A program made the position numbers and the translations under genes. A DNA stretch of 64,000 bases from a virus: the IMG/VR virus record IMGVR_UViG_3300046007_014300, positions 1 to 64,000 of that record; one strand, given 5' to 3'. This document shows, one piece after another, positions 24,808-32,190 of the stretch. The notes under the pieces were generated by a model. That model made no database searches. It saw only the letters and a list, made by a program, of their open reading frames with translations, and was not told the DNA's origin. Position 1 is the first letter of the stretch, and each line of letters opens with the position of its first letter.

Positions 24808-26130
24808 GTGAGCGAGGAATGGAGGTTTGACCGTGGCGCCATTAGCCCCAACTGGGAGAAAACCCCAGATGGGTTCTTGCGTGTCCGTGGAACCTTCAGC
24901 CGCGTCGGTTGTCTCTCCTACAAGCGAGCGGACGGCAGCACCCAGGTCGAATATCGCCCGGAAGAAGAGGTTGCTCATCGCGACTCAATTCTTTCGCTTG
25001 GGGGATTGCCCGTCACCCATGAGCATCCCCCAGAGCTGCTGACCCCTGCCAACACTCGGCAGTATCAACGCGGATCGACTGGAACCGAAGTCAAGTACGA
25101 CAACGGTTTTGTCAAAGGCGTCGTCATCCTCACAGACGCCGAACTCATCGCCGCCGTTGAACGCGGCGATGCCAGGGAATTGTCGATTGGCTATCGCGTT
25201 CAGATCGATCGCACACCAGGGGTTACGGCCACAGGTGAGCAATACGACGCGATCCAGCGACGCATCGTGGGAAACCATTTGGCGGTGACCAGGGAAGGCC
25301 GATCTGGGTCTGAGGTCCGCTTGCACATGGATTCCGCATTCTCGATCGATCCACCACCCCCCTCTCCGCCATCACCCCCCCCCTTGGAGGCCCATGAAAT
25401 GACCACGGCTGTTGCAGCACTGTCCAGCGCCACCGCGACCTTGGCCACCGCCCTGGCGGGCCAAAGCCGCTCGGATGGCAAGCAACGCTCCATGCCCATC
25501 CAGGAAATGGCGATGGATCCTGAAGATGACCCCGACGGCGACCCCGAGGAAACCTCTGACGAGGAGGGCATGGAACCCGACGAAATGCAAAAGCCCAAAA
25601 AGCCGATGGCCAGGCGTCGCCGTAGTGACAGCGTGGTGTCACGGCAGGAATACGAGCGGGTGGTGACCGCGCTGGCTGACAGCGAGCGGGCACACCAGAC
25701 GGATCTCGGCCGGATGGATGCGATCAGCGAACGGCTCGCCGAACTGGAAGCAGATCTGGACACCAGGCTCGATTCCAGCGAGATCGATCTCGATGCGCTG
25801 GTCACCGAAAAGCTGGAGCTGCTGGAGCGGGCCAATGAATTGGCCGGTGAACGAATCGACCATTCCGGCCTATCGCCGCGACAACTGCAACTGGAAGCAA
25901 TGCAGAAATCGGGTGTGGCGATCGAGCGCTTCGATAGTAAATCCGACGAATACGTGGCCGCGGCATTCGACACCTACTGCGATGCCAACACCAGCCCCAA
26001 CCGCCTGGACCACTCATCCGCTCTGGAGCTCCTGCTTGGCAAAACTTCGGGAGAGACCACTTCGGATCCCCGCGAAGGATATAAACAACGGCTTGAAAGT
26101 GCTTCTCGACAACCGTTGGCCAGCAACTGA
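24808..26130 (+). CDS. DUF2213 prohead protease fused to scaffold
   Basis: 440 residues from a GTG start. Residues 1-175 fit DUF2213: FLRVRGTFSRVGCLSY, LGGLPVTHEHP, GFVKGVVILTDAELI and ELSIGYRVQIDR, the family of capsid maturation proteases found next to DUF2184 capsids. After a Pro run (residues 181-193) comes a long acidic and coiled-coil scaffold-like region. In-frame at 25399 an ATG has a perfect GGAGG 8 bases upstream, so the scaffold part is probably also made alone. It precedes the cement and capsid genes in standard order. Confidence 0.88.
   Translation: MSEEWRFDRGAISPNWEKTPDGFLRVRGTFSRVGCLSYKRADGSTQVEYRPEEEVAHRDSILSLGGLPVTHEHPPELLTPANTRQYQRGSTGTEVKYDNGFVKGVVILTDAELIAAVERGDARELSIGYRVQIDRTPGVTATGEQYDAIQRRIVGNHLAVTREGRSGSEVRLHMDSAFSIDPPPPSPPSPPPLEAHEMTTAVAALSSATATLATALAGQSRSDGKQRSMPIQEMAMDPEDDPDGDPEETSDEEGMEPDEMQKPKKPMARRRRSDSVVSRQEYERVVTALADSERAHQTDLGRMDAISERLAELEADLDTRLDSSEIDLDALVTEKLELLERANELAGERIDHSGLSPRQLQLEAMQKSGVAIERFDSKSDEYVAAAFDTYCDANTSPNRLDHSSALELLLGKTSGETTSDPREGYKQRLESASRQPLASN
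25386..26130 (+). CDS. Nested in-frame scaffold protein (internal start)
   Basis: GGAGG at 25386-25390 lies 8 bases before the ATG at 25399, in frame with the DUF2213 protein, immediately after its Pro-rich linker. The product would be 243 residues: an Ala/Thr-rich start, an acidic region (EDDPDGDPEETSDEEG) and a long coiled coil. This mirrors lambda C/Nu3, where the scaffold is translated from inside the protease gene. The inference rests on the strong ribosome binding site and domain boundary. The feature begins at the binding site. Confidence 0.6.
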
Positions 26131-26166
26131 CAAATCTTTAGTTATCTGTCCTCTCGCTAACTGACC

Positions 26167-26724
26167 ATGGCCTTGATCGTTACTCCAAATGCAAGCTCCG
26201 TTGATGACGGGGCCCAGATTGCGTACCCTCTGGCTGCCGATCGCGGCCTCCCGGGCCAAATCGCCGACCTAACTGAGGCGGCGATTCGTGCGGGGCACAA
26301 TGAAACTGCAGCCCGGATTCCGTTTGGGATTCCGGTGAGGCTGAACGGTTCTGGACTTCTCAACAACAGCTGTACTCCCCTCACGGCCGCCGGCGCCATA
26401 TTGGGGCTCACTGCCCGGACTGCAGTCGCCGAACGCGATGGCCCCTCCGGTGCCTACGCCGATGGCATCCCGATTGGTGCCGCCGTCAACATCCTCACCC
26501 GCGGGCCCATCTACCTGGAGGTGATTGAAGCCGTGGCAGTGACCGACAGCCTGCGCTACTTCAAGTCAGGTCCGAATGCCGGGAAGTGGGGCAAGACAGC
26601 ATCCGCTGGCAATTCGCTGCTCCTGACCGCTGGTAACTGGGCGATTCGCAAGGCCGGCGCCGTAGGGACCGTCCTGCTTCTGGAAATCAACACCCCAGCG
26701 GCAATGAGTTTCACAGCCGACTGA
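26167..26724 (+). CDS. Capsid cement / decoration protein
   Basis: 185 residues in the position and style of the structural cement protein found between DUF2213 protease and DUF2184 capsid: LPGQIADLTEAAIRAGHNETA, FGIPVRLN, and a beta-rich C-terminus (GPIYLEVIEAVAVTDSLRYF, GTVLLLEINTP). Such proteins bind the outside of the expanded capsid and stabilise it. Assigned by order and pattern. Confidence 0.8.
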   Translation: MALIVTPNASSVDDGAQIAYPLAADRGLPGQIADLTEAAIRAGHNETAARIPFGIPVRLNGSGLLNNSCTPLTAAGAILGLTARTAVAERDGPSGAYADGIPIGAAVNILTRGPIYLEVIEAVAVTDSLRYFKSGPNAGKWGKTASAGNSLLLTAGNWAIRKAGAVGTVLLLEINTPAAMSFTAD

Positions 26725-26759
26725 TCACCGTTCAAGCCCAAACCTCGCCAATCATCACC

Positions 26760-27692
26760 ATGGCCATTCGCAACGACGCCCAGGCCGCAGCTGGAGCTTT
26801 TCTGCAACAAGAACTGCGGCACAAACTTGCTAAAGCCTATGAAAAAGAATACCCCGAGATTGTTTATAGCAAAATCTTGCCTGTCAGCTTTGAGGTTCCG
26901 GAAGGAGCGGAAACTTATACTTACGATCTATGGGATCGTGTCGGTGAGATGGATCTCATCAGCGACAGCGGTGATGATCTGCCCACCTCAGATGTTAAAC
27001 GAGGTGAGGTGATTAACCCGATCCGCCAGTATGGCACTTCTTTTAGATACACTACCGAAGAGATCCGGAAGGCTCAATTTGCTGGTATAAGCTTGGATCA
27101 GCGTAAGGCTGATGCCGCTCGATCGGCGTATGAAGAGCGTGCCAATCGAGTTGCCCTTTTTGGACAAGCCGGCACCGGTCTTAAAGGGTTCTTTAACCAT
27201 CCAGCCGTAGACAGGCTGGTGATCACCGGCAGTGCCACCGACGGGTGGTTTGATGCCGCAAACATCACCCCTGACCAAATGGTTGCAATCTTAAATGAAC
27301 CAGTAACCTATCAAGGTAACGTGTCGAACCAGGTGGAAGCCGCAGACACCTTGTTGTTGCCTTATACCGACCATCGCAAGGTGGCTACCACCAAGATGGG
27401 GACGTACGATTCCATGACCGTCCTTGACTTTTTCTTGAAATGTAACCCGCAAATCAAGCGGGTTATGGCAATCAACGAGTTGGACCCAAGCAAATCGTTC
27501 GGCAATCTCAGCGCAAAGCGGATGGTGCTATACAAATATTCCGAAGAAAAAGTGAAATTCATGATTTCCATGGCTCTTAAGTTTTTGCCGCCCCAGCCCG
27601 TAAATCTGGCCTTCAAGGTGCCAGCCGAAGCCAAATTTGCCGGCGTTGCTGCTTTCTTCCCCAAATCGATTACCTACGTCGATAAAGGCTGA
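26760..27692 (+). CDS. Major capsid protein (DUF2184 type)
   Basis: 310 residues. EKEYPEIVYSKILPVSFEVPEGAETYTYDLWDRVG, the long strand-rich centre GTSFRYTTEEIRKAQFAG, and NRVALFGQAGTGLKGFFNHP are characteristic of the DUF2184 family, a compact HK97-fold capsid protein. The C-terminal PPQPVNLAFKVPAEAKFAGV fits the final strands. No N-terminal scaffold is fused, consistent with scaffold being supplied by the preceding DUF2213 gene. Codon use is more AT-rich than in neighbours, as for highly expressed genes here. Confidence 0.92.
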   Translation: MAIRNDAQAAAGAFLQQELRHKLAKAYEKEYPEIVYSKILPVSFEVPEGAETYTYDLWDRVGEMDLISDSGDDLPTSDVKRGEVINPIRQYGTSFRYTTEEIRKAQFAGISLDQRKADAARSAYEERANRVALFGQAGTGLKGFFNHPAVDRLVITGSATDGWFDAANITPDQMVAILNEPVTYQGNVSNQVEAADTLLLPYTDHRKVATTKMGTYDSMTVLDFFLKCNPQIKRVMAINELDPSKSFGNLSAKRMVLYKYSEEKVKFMISMALKFLPPQPVNLAFKVPAEAKFAGVAAFFPKSITYVDKG

Positions 27693-27734
27693 TCAGCTTA
27701 ATTCAGGCTCACATACCCAATTACCTCCCGTTTT

Positions 27735-28277
27735 ATGGCTGCTACTGCAACTGCTCCCGCTCCAGCTTCTACCAAGCCTGAGGTTGATTCCGCTACGGCG
27801 CCGGACCCTGCCATGACCGCAGCCCCTGCCGCTGCTGTTGAGGCTGGGGCCCCGGCCCACCGCCGTCTGGCCATCGCCTACACCCCTGAGGTGGTCGAGG
27901 CGCAGACGGCTGCGATCCCCGCTGGCGACTTTGTCGTCTGTTGGGTGGGCCAAGAAGAGCGCCTCATCCTCAAACCCGGGCTGAATTTCGACATTGATCC
28001 TGGGTTGTGGGAAAAAGCCAAGGAGCGCGCCAGCGTCCAAGAACTGTTGGGTCAGCGGGCGATTGAAGAAATTGACCTGGGCGGCCCGACCGTTAACGAC
28101 ACACCCGCCTTTGGCGTCACGGTGATCAAAACGTGCGACCAGCCCACGGCACTGCGCTTGGTGCATGTGTCGCGTGATGCCAAGCAGCTGGAAGGCTGGC
28201 TGGCCATGGAAGAGCGCACGCCGGTGCGCAACAACATCGCCAACAAGCTCAAGCAGCTCAAGGACGGGAAGAGCTGA
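27735..28277 (+). CDS. Hypothetical head-region protein
   Basis: 180 residues. The first 45 are Ala/Pro-rich and disordered, followed by a compact domain (RRLAIAYTPEVVEAQTAAIPAGDFVVCWVG, RLILKPGLNFDIDPGLWEKAKERA). Placed between the capsid and the first connector, it may be a minor head or head-fibre protein. No family recognised. Confidence 0.75.
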   Translation: MAATATAPAPASTKPEVDSATAPDPAMTAAPAAAVEAGAPAHRRLAIAYTPEVVEAQTAAIPAGDFVVCWVGQEERLILKPGLNFDIDPGLWEKAKERASVQELLGQRAIEEIDLGGPTVNDTPAFGVTVIKTCDQPTALRLVHVSRDAKQLEGWLAMEERTPVRNNIANKLKQLKDGKS

Positions 28278-28279
28278 TC

Positions 28280-28588
28280 ATGGCGGTCCCGACCCTGGAG
28301 GCATTCCTGGAGAGATTCCCGGAGCTGGTCATTCACCCGGTGCCGGTGATTGAAGATGCCCTGCTGGTGTCGGGAAAACTGTGTGCTGCGGAAATTTGGG
28401 GCGACCTGCACGACAGCGGTGTGGGCTACTACGCAGCCCATCTGCTTGATCTGCGCAACCGCGAGATCGGCGCCATGGTCGGCCAGGCCGTCACGGGCAT
28501 CTCTGGCACAGGGGTGAACGCCACCTTCTACGGCCAGCAATACGAAGCACTGCGCTCCACGCTGCCCACCGTGGGGATGGTTTTCTGA
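28280..28588 (+). CDS. DUF4054-like head-tail connector
   Basis: 102 residues. FLERFPELVIHPVPVIEDALLVSGKLCAAEIWGDLHDSGVGYYAAHLLDL is the helical pattern of DUF4054, small adaptor proteins that ring the portal after DNA packaging. Position directly after the capsid genes agrees. Its stop overlaps the next start. Confidence 0.82.
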   Translation: MAVPTLEAFLERFPELVIHPVPVIEDALLVSGKLCAAEIWGDLHDSGVGYYAAHLLDLRNREIGAMVGQAVTGISGTGVNATFYGQQYEALRSTLPTVGMVF

Positions 28589-28986
28589 TGTCCATTCCGT
28601 CGCTGCCGAATTCGAACTACGGCACCCACGCCAATGCTGTCCTGACATTTGCGGTGAGCGGCCTGGCCACGGTGGACGACCCGGAGACGGGCAATCCGGT
28701 GCCCCGGCCGGAAACGCTCACCTACACCGCAGCGCTGCGCATCGCACGGCCCGACTGGAAGGGCCAGCCGGGGATCGACATGACCGACTACAACTGCTCG
28801 GGCCGGCTGCTGGAGCCCCCCACCCTGGATCCACGGCTCACCAGTGGCTCCCAGGCAGAGGCCACCATCAATGGCTACAGCGGCACCTTTGAGCTGCGGC
28901 CGGACATCGGCATCAATCGGGTGGCCCTACCTGCCATCCGCCAAGCGATCCAGGGCAAATTCACCATCGTCGGAGGCAGCCGCTGA
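28588..28986 (+). CDS. Probable head-completion (stopper) protein
   Basis: 132 residues, beta-rich: a core TLTYTAALRIARPDWKGQPG and a C-terminal GTFELRPDIGINRVALPAIRQAI. Gene order (adaptor, this gene, neck protein, terminator, major tail protein) places it as the head stopper of a long-tailed phage. The family is not identified by sequence. Start and stop overlap both neighbours. Confidence 0.7.
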   Translation: MSIPSLPNSNYGTHANAVLTFAVSGLATVDDPETGNPVPRPETLTYTAALRIARPDWKGQPGIDMTDYNCSGRLLEPPTLDPRLTSGSQAEATINGYSGTFELRPDIGINRVALPAIRQAIQGKFTIVGGSR

Positions 28987-29414
28987 TGCCAATGGTCGAC
29001 CTGCGGATCAATAGTGCGATCGATGAGACCTTCGCCGACTTTGCGGCCTACCTGGCCCGGCGTTTTACGGCCGAAATCCGGGAGGACAAATGGAACTGGC
29101 CCACCGATCCCTCCCCCCGGGACATCGTGGACACCGGCAACCTCGCCAAATCGCTACGGGTGGTCGGTCCCGAAACTGTTGATAGCCGCATAGAGATTCG
29201 TTTTGAGTGGGCAGCTCCTTATGCGGCTCCAGTCCATGACGGTGCGGTGTTCAAGCGCACCGGCAGCAACGGGCAGGCCCTGACGATGCCGGCCCGGCCC
29301 TGGACCCGGCCGGTGCTTTATGACCGGATCACCCTCCAGGAGTACTTCGAGCGGCGTTTTGCGTTGGCCATGCAGCGCCAGGGCGATGGGGAAGAGCCTG
29401 AGGAGGTGGCATGA
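28986..29414 (+). CDS. Neck / tail-completion protein (gp10-like)
   Basis: 142 residues. DTGNLAKSLRVV, IEIRFEWAAPYAAPVHDGAVF and PARPWTRPVLYD form the pattern of HK97-gp10/tail-completion proteins: a tag-like 'DTGxLRxS' strand and the 'YAxxVHxG' loop. These join the tail to the head. ATGA overlap with the next gene. Confidence 0.82.
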   Translation: MPMVDLRINSAIDETFADFAAYLARRFTAEIREDKWNWPTDPSPRDIVDTGNLAKSLRVVGPETVDSRIEIRFEWAAPYAAPVHDGAVFKRTGSNGQALTMPARPWTRPVLYDRITLQEYFERRFALAMQRQGDGEEPEEVA

Positions 29415-29848
29415 GCGACCAGCTGGTCGAACGTGGCGCCAACCTGCTCCAGATCCGAGAGCAGCTGCTGGATCTCTTCGGCGCCCAGCTGGGCGTCTAC
29501 ATCCTGCCCTCTGGGGCGACCAAGCCGGCCTTTTGGATCACCGGCGGCGGCAAGGGGCAGCATCGGGTGCCACCGGATTGGCGGATCCGCGGCATCGAGG
29601 CCGTTCTGCAGCGCCGCCCCGTTCGGCAGCCGCTCGGCGGCATCGGCACGATCATCGCCAACCGCATCTGGTCGTTGACATTTGTGTGTTACGACTCAAC
29701 CCAAACCCTGGATGAAATCGACCTGTTGATCCTCCGGGCCTTCCCGGATGCGCTACGGCGCCCCCGTGCTGCCACCGACGACACCTACGAGCAGCTGAAT
29801 GTAGAGCTGCCGGATGTCGTTACTATTCAACCAATTCAACTCACTTAG
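29411..29848 (+). CDS. Probable tail terminator
   Basis: 145 residues with an N-terminal helix (VERGANLLQIREQLLDLFG), strands around KPAFWITGGGKG, and WSLTFVCYDSTQTLDEIDLLILRAF, consistent with the alpha/beta terminator that caps the tail tube. Assigned mainly by place immediately before the major tail protein. Confidence 0.72.
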   Translation: MSDQLVERGANLLQIREQLLDLFGAQLGVYILPSGATKPAFWITGGGKGQHRVPPDWRIRGIEAVLQRRPVRQPLGGIGTIIANRIWSLTFVCYDSTQTLDEIDLLILRAFPDALRRPRAATDDTYEQLNVELPDVVTIQPIQLT

Positions 29849-29862
29849 ATCCCTCCCCCACA

Positions 29863-30873
29863 ATGTCTGAAATTGCAATCGGCGCCAGCATCCACAAAGC
29901 AACCCGCAGTCTGGTACGGGTGGTTCCCTTAACCCTGCCCAATCGTTTATATGCAACCAGGGATAGCGCAGGCTTGATCACCCTGCCAACCCTGCCTACA
30001 GGACAGGGCTACGTCAATATGCCAGGTGTCACTAAACTTTCCTTCCAAATTGACGACAGAGAAGAAGAGTTCAACCTATTTGGCGATAATGGCTGGGTAG
30101 ATTCTGTGACAGTAGGCTCAAGAGTCACCGGTTCAGGTGAGGTATTTTTTATGCGCAACATCGAAGTCTCAGCAGCTTCGGCGCCAGTATTCCAGGGCGA
30201 CTACTCCGAAGACTTTGCCATAATTGAACGGTCGCGCTACGACAAAGATTTTGAGGTTTATATTGAATTTCTCAAGGAAATGGGCCGCGCTCAAGGTACA
30301 AGCGGTGATTTTGTTTATGATTATGCTGGATTTAACGGCGTATTTAGGGGATACAACGATCCCAATGCCAGCAACGCCGGCCTTACCAAAATTAGTTTTA
30401 ATCTGATGAGCCGCAGCGAGGCAGTAATTGGCCGTTACATTTCCGGCCCAACCCCTCTGCCAATTGGAGAAATCCAATCCACCCAGCTGGCGACGGCGCC
30501 GAGCTCGGGCACCCGTCGCTGGGCCACATCCCCGGTAGACAACGCATCGGCCGTGGCGGTCTCGGCCGCGATCACCGTCACCTACACCAGCGATGGCACC
30601 GCTGCCCTGACGCAGCTGGCCCTACCCCCGACCGGTGGCGGTGGCTTCCGCCTGGAAAATGCCTCCTCAGGCGTCCAGATCTTGGCGGGGGTGGCGCTGG
30701 CAAACAACGTGGTGACGATCACCCCGGCCGCTTCCCTGCCGGCGGCCACAATCCTGCGGCTGCGGGTGGCCGATGGCGCCATCCAGCAGTCGGTGGACGC
30801 CTCCAACAACGCATCGGCCAACGGTGTGCGCAAGCCCCTGCAGGGCTTTGCCACCACCTTCCGGACTGCATGA
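29863..30873 (+). CDS. Major tail tube protein with Ig-like C-terminus
   Basis: 336 residues. The first 215 are a beta-barrel tube protein (YVNMPGVTKLSFQIDDREEEFNLFG, FEVYIEFLKEMG, GLTKISFNLMSRSEAVIGRY). Residues about 222-336 (RRWATSPVDNASAVAVSAAITVTYT and repeats of strand-length segments) look like a bacterial Ig-like domain of the Big_5 style, as on many tail tubes where it decorates the outside and may touch cell-surface sugars. The third-position base use is AT-richer in the tube part than in the Ig part, which suggests the Ig domain was added separately. Confidence 0.88.
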   Translation: MSEIAIGASIHKATRSLVRVVPLTLPNRLYATRDSAGLITLPTLPTGQGYVNMPGVTKLSFQIDDREEEFNLFGDNGWVDSVTVGSRVTGSGEVFFMRNIEVSAASAPVFQGDYSEDFAIIERSRYDKDFEVYIEFLKEMGRAQGTSGDFVYDYAGFNGVFRGYNDPNASNAGLTKISFNLMSRSEAVIGRYISGPTPLPIGEIQSTQLATAPSSGTRRWATSPVDNASAVAVSAAITVTYTSDGTAALTQLALPPTGGGGFRLENASSGVQILAGVALANNVVTITPAASLPAATILRLRVADGAIQQSVDASNNASANGVRKPLQGFATTFRTA

Positions 30874-30898
30874 ACCTGATCGCCAGCCGGGGCCCTCG

Positions 30899-31159
30899 AT
30901 GAATGACCCCGGCTTCTACCCCCTACTTGCGGCAGGAGACGGCTCCTGCCATTTGATTCACTGCGAAGTGACCTGCAACCGCATGGAGGTGGCCGTGATG
31001 ATCATCGAGCCATCGTTTGGCGATGAATGGGCCCAGGTGACATCGGAGGCGGACTACGGGGGCGATCGTTGCGCCGTAAAGCTGCCATCAGCCTGCGTGA
31101 ATGCAAGCGAAAGACTTAAGATCTATAACGCAAGCCTTCCCTACAAAACGCTCGAATGA
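30899..31159 (+). CDS. Hypothetical tail-region protein
   Basis: 86 residues from the ATG at 30899. MNDPGFYPLLAAGDGSCHLIHCEVTCNRMEVAVMIIEPSFGDEW suggests a small beta domain with three Cys. It overlaps the next gene start by 4 bases. Not recognised; could be a tail assembly accessory. Confidence 0.65.
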   Translation: MNDPGFYPLLAAGDGSCHLIHCEVTCNRMEVAVMIIEPSFGDEWAQVTSEADYGGDRCAVKLPSACVNASERLKIYNASLPYKTLE

Positions 31160-31749
31160 CGACCAAGGCAAGGGATGCAGTCTTTGCATCATTTGAAGAA
31201 CAATTTGTTGAATTTGGCCCCATTCGATTGCGGCAATACAGCGATTTGCTAGGTGGAGAGATTGAGGAATATGACCGGCAGCAACGGGAATCGGCCCAGT
31301 TGATGCTGCAGGTGAGTGAGATTGCTCGAACCATTGGCGAGCACCCGGATTCTGGGATGGATGCCGATCAGGCCTTCGCTCTGCTGAGCAGCCCTCAAAC
31401 CGATGCCGCTCTCAAGATCTCCGTGGCCATGAAATGGGGCCCCCCGGGCGGCTTCGGGGGCGTTGCGGCCTTGTTGCCTGCAAAGGAGGAGCAGCACACC
31501 AGGATGATCACCCTGGCGGTGCTCAGCCGCGGCTCCGCCCAGGTGGATGGCGAATGGTTGCCCCTGCGGGAAGGCTGGAGCGACGCAGACTCCCGGGCGC
31601 TGCCGGGCAAACTCCGCACCGCCATCATCAATTTCATGGTGCAGGAAGGCAAGGGCGGGCCCCAGCCGGCAGCAGCGGGGGAGGCGGGGGGCGCCGGGGG
31701 GGGAAAGCCCCAGGGGGCGCCAGAAAGCAAACCATCCACGAACAAATAG
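31156..31749 (+). CDS. Tail assembly chaperone, short form (gpG-like)
   Basis: 197 residues of mainly helical protein (LRQYSDLLGGEIEEYDRQQRESAQLMLQV) ending in a Gly/Ala/Pro-rich linker. It stands between the major tail protein and tape measure, the place of lambda gene G. Near its end, at 31701-31707, is GGGAAAG in the correct reading phase (G GGA AAG) for a -1 frameshift into the following frame. The chaperone pair wraps the tape measure during tail assembly. Confidence 0.88.
   Translation: MTTKARDAVFASFEEQFVEFGPIRLRQYSDLLGGEIEEYDRQQRESAQLMLQVSEIARTIGEHPDSGMDADQAFALLSSPQTDAALKISVAMKWGPPGGFGGVAALLPAKEEQHTRMITLAVLSRGSAQVDGEWLPLREGWSDADSRALPGKLRTAIINFMVQEGKGGPQPAAAGEAGGAGGGKPQGAPESKPSTNK
31701..31707 (+). 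other. Slippery heptamer for -1 frameshift
   Basis: GGGAAAG read as G GGA AAG in the zero frame, the same heptamer that lambda uses for gpG-gpGT. It is preceded by eight consecutive G in total (31696-31703) and followed by the T-like frame that stays open to 32171. A fused product of about 338 residues is predicted, 184 from the first frame and 154 from the second. Confidence 0.85.
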
Positions 31750-32171
31750 CAAACCTACGGGCGTTTCTAGAGCGAAAACCAACCGATTGGAATAGCATCT
31801 ACTTTCGCCTGGCCAGTTCTGATCTGCATGATCCCCGCTTTCATGCAGATCAATTCCATTTGCAACCAGTCGGCCACATTTTTAAGGCGATCGAATGGCT
31901 CAATGAGCATGACCAGCAGAAGGCCAACATCCTTTCCCACACCACGGCCCGGCTGGCGGCGATCGTTCTGGCGATTGGATCCCAGGGCACGGCCAAAAGC
32001 GACCACACCGAATTCCTGCCTTTCTTGGCGCCACTCCCTGGAGGCAAGCCCAACATCAAGCCAGCCGTGATCGCCACCATCGAGGGGTTGATTCGCGCCA
32101 GGCGTCTGCCCATGGCCATTGTCGCCCTGCTGGCGGAGGACATTCGCTCGACCATGAAACCGGCAGAATGA
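31707..32171 (+). CDS. Frameshift extension (gpT-like) of tail chaperone
   Basis: 154 residues reached by -1 frameshift from the upstream gene; it has no good independent start. After the linker APGGARK it forms a helical domain: NLRAFLERKPTDWNSIYFRLAS, HIFKAIEWLNEHDQQKANILSHTTARLAAIVLAI, ending RSTMKPAE. In lambda the T part binds the tube protein while the G part binds the tape measure. The extension is expected to be made in small amounts. Confidence 0.82.
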   Translation, partial: APGGARKQTIHEQIANLRAFLERKPTDWNSIYFRLASSDLHDPRFHADQFHLQPVGHIFKAIEWLNEHDQQKANILSHTTARLAAIVLAIGSQGTAKSDHTEFLPFLAPLPGGKPNIKPAVIATIEGLIRARRLPMAIVALLAEDIRSTMKPAE

Positions 32172-32190
32172 CCAATAGGCAATTGGTTCT

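Noticed and set aside
25200-25973. 257-residue Ser-rich minus-strand frame
   Set aside because: Antisense of the DUF2213 protease/scaffold gene; Ser runs reflect GC-rich codons read backwards.
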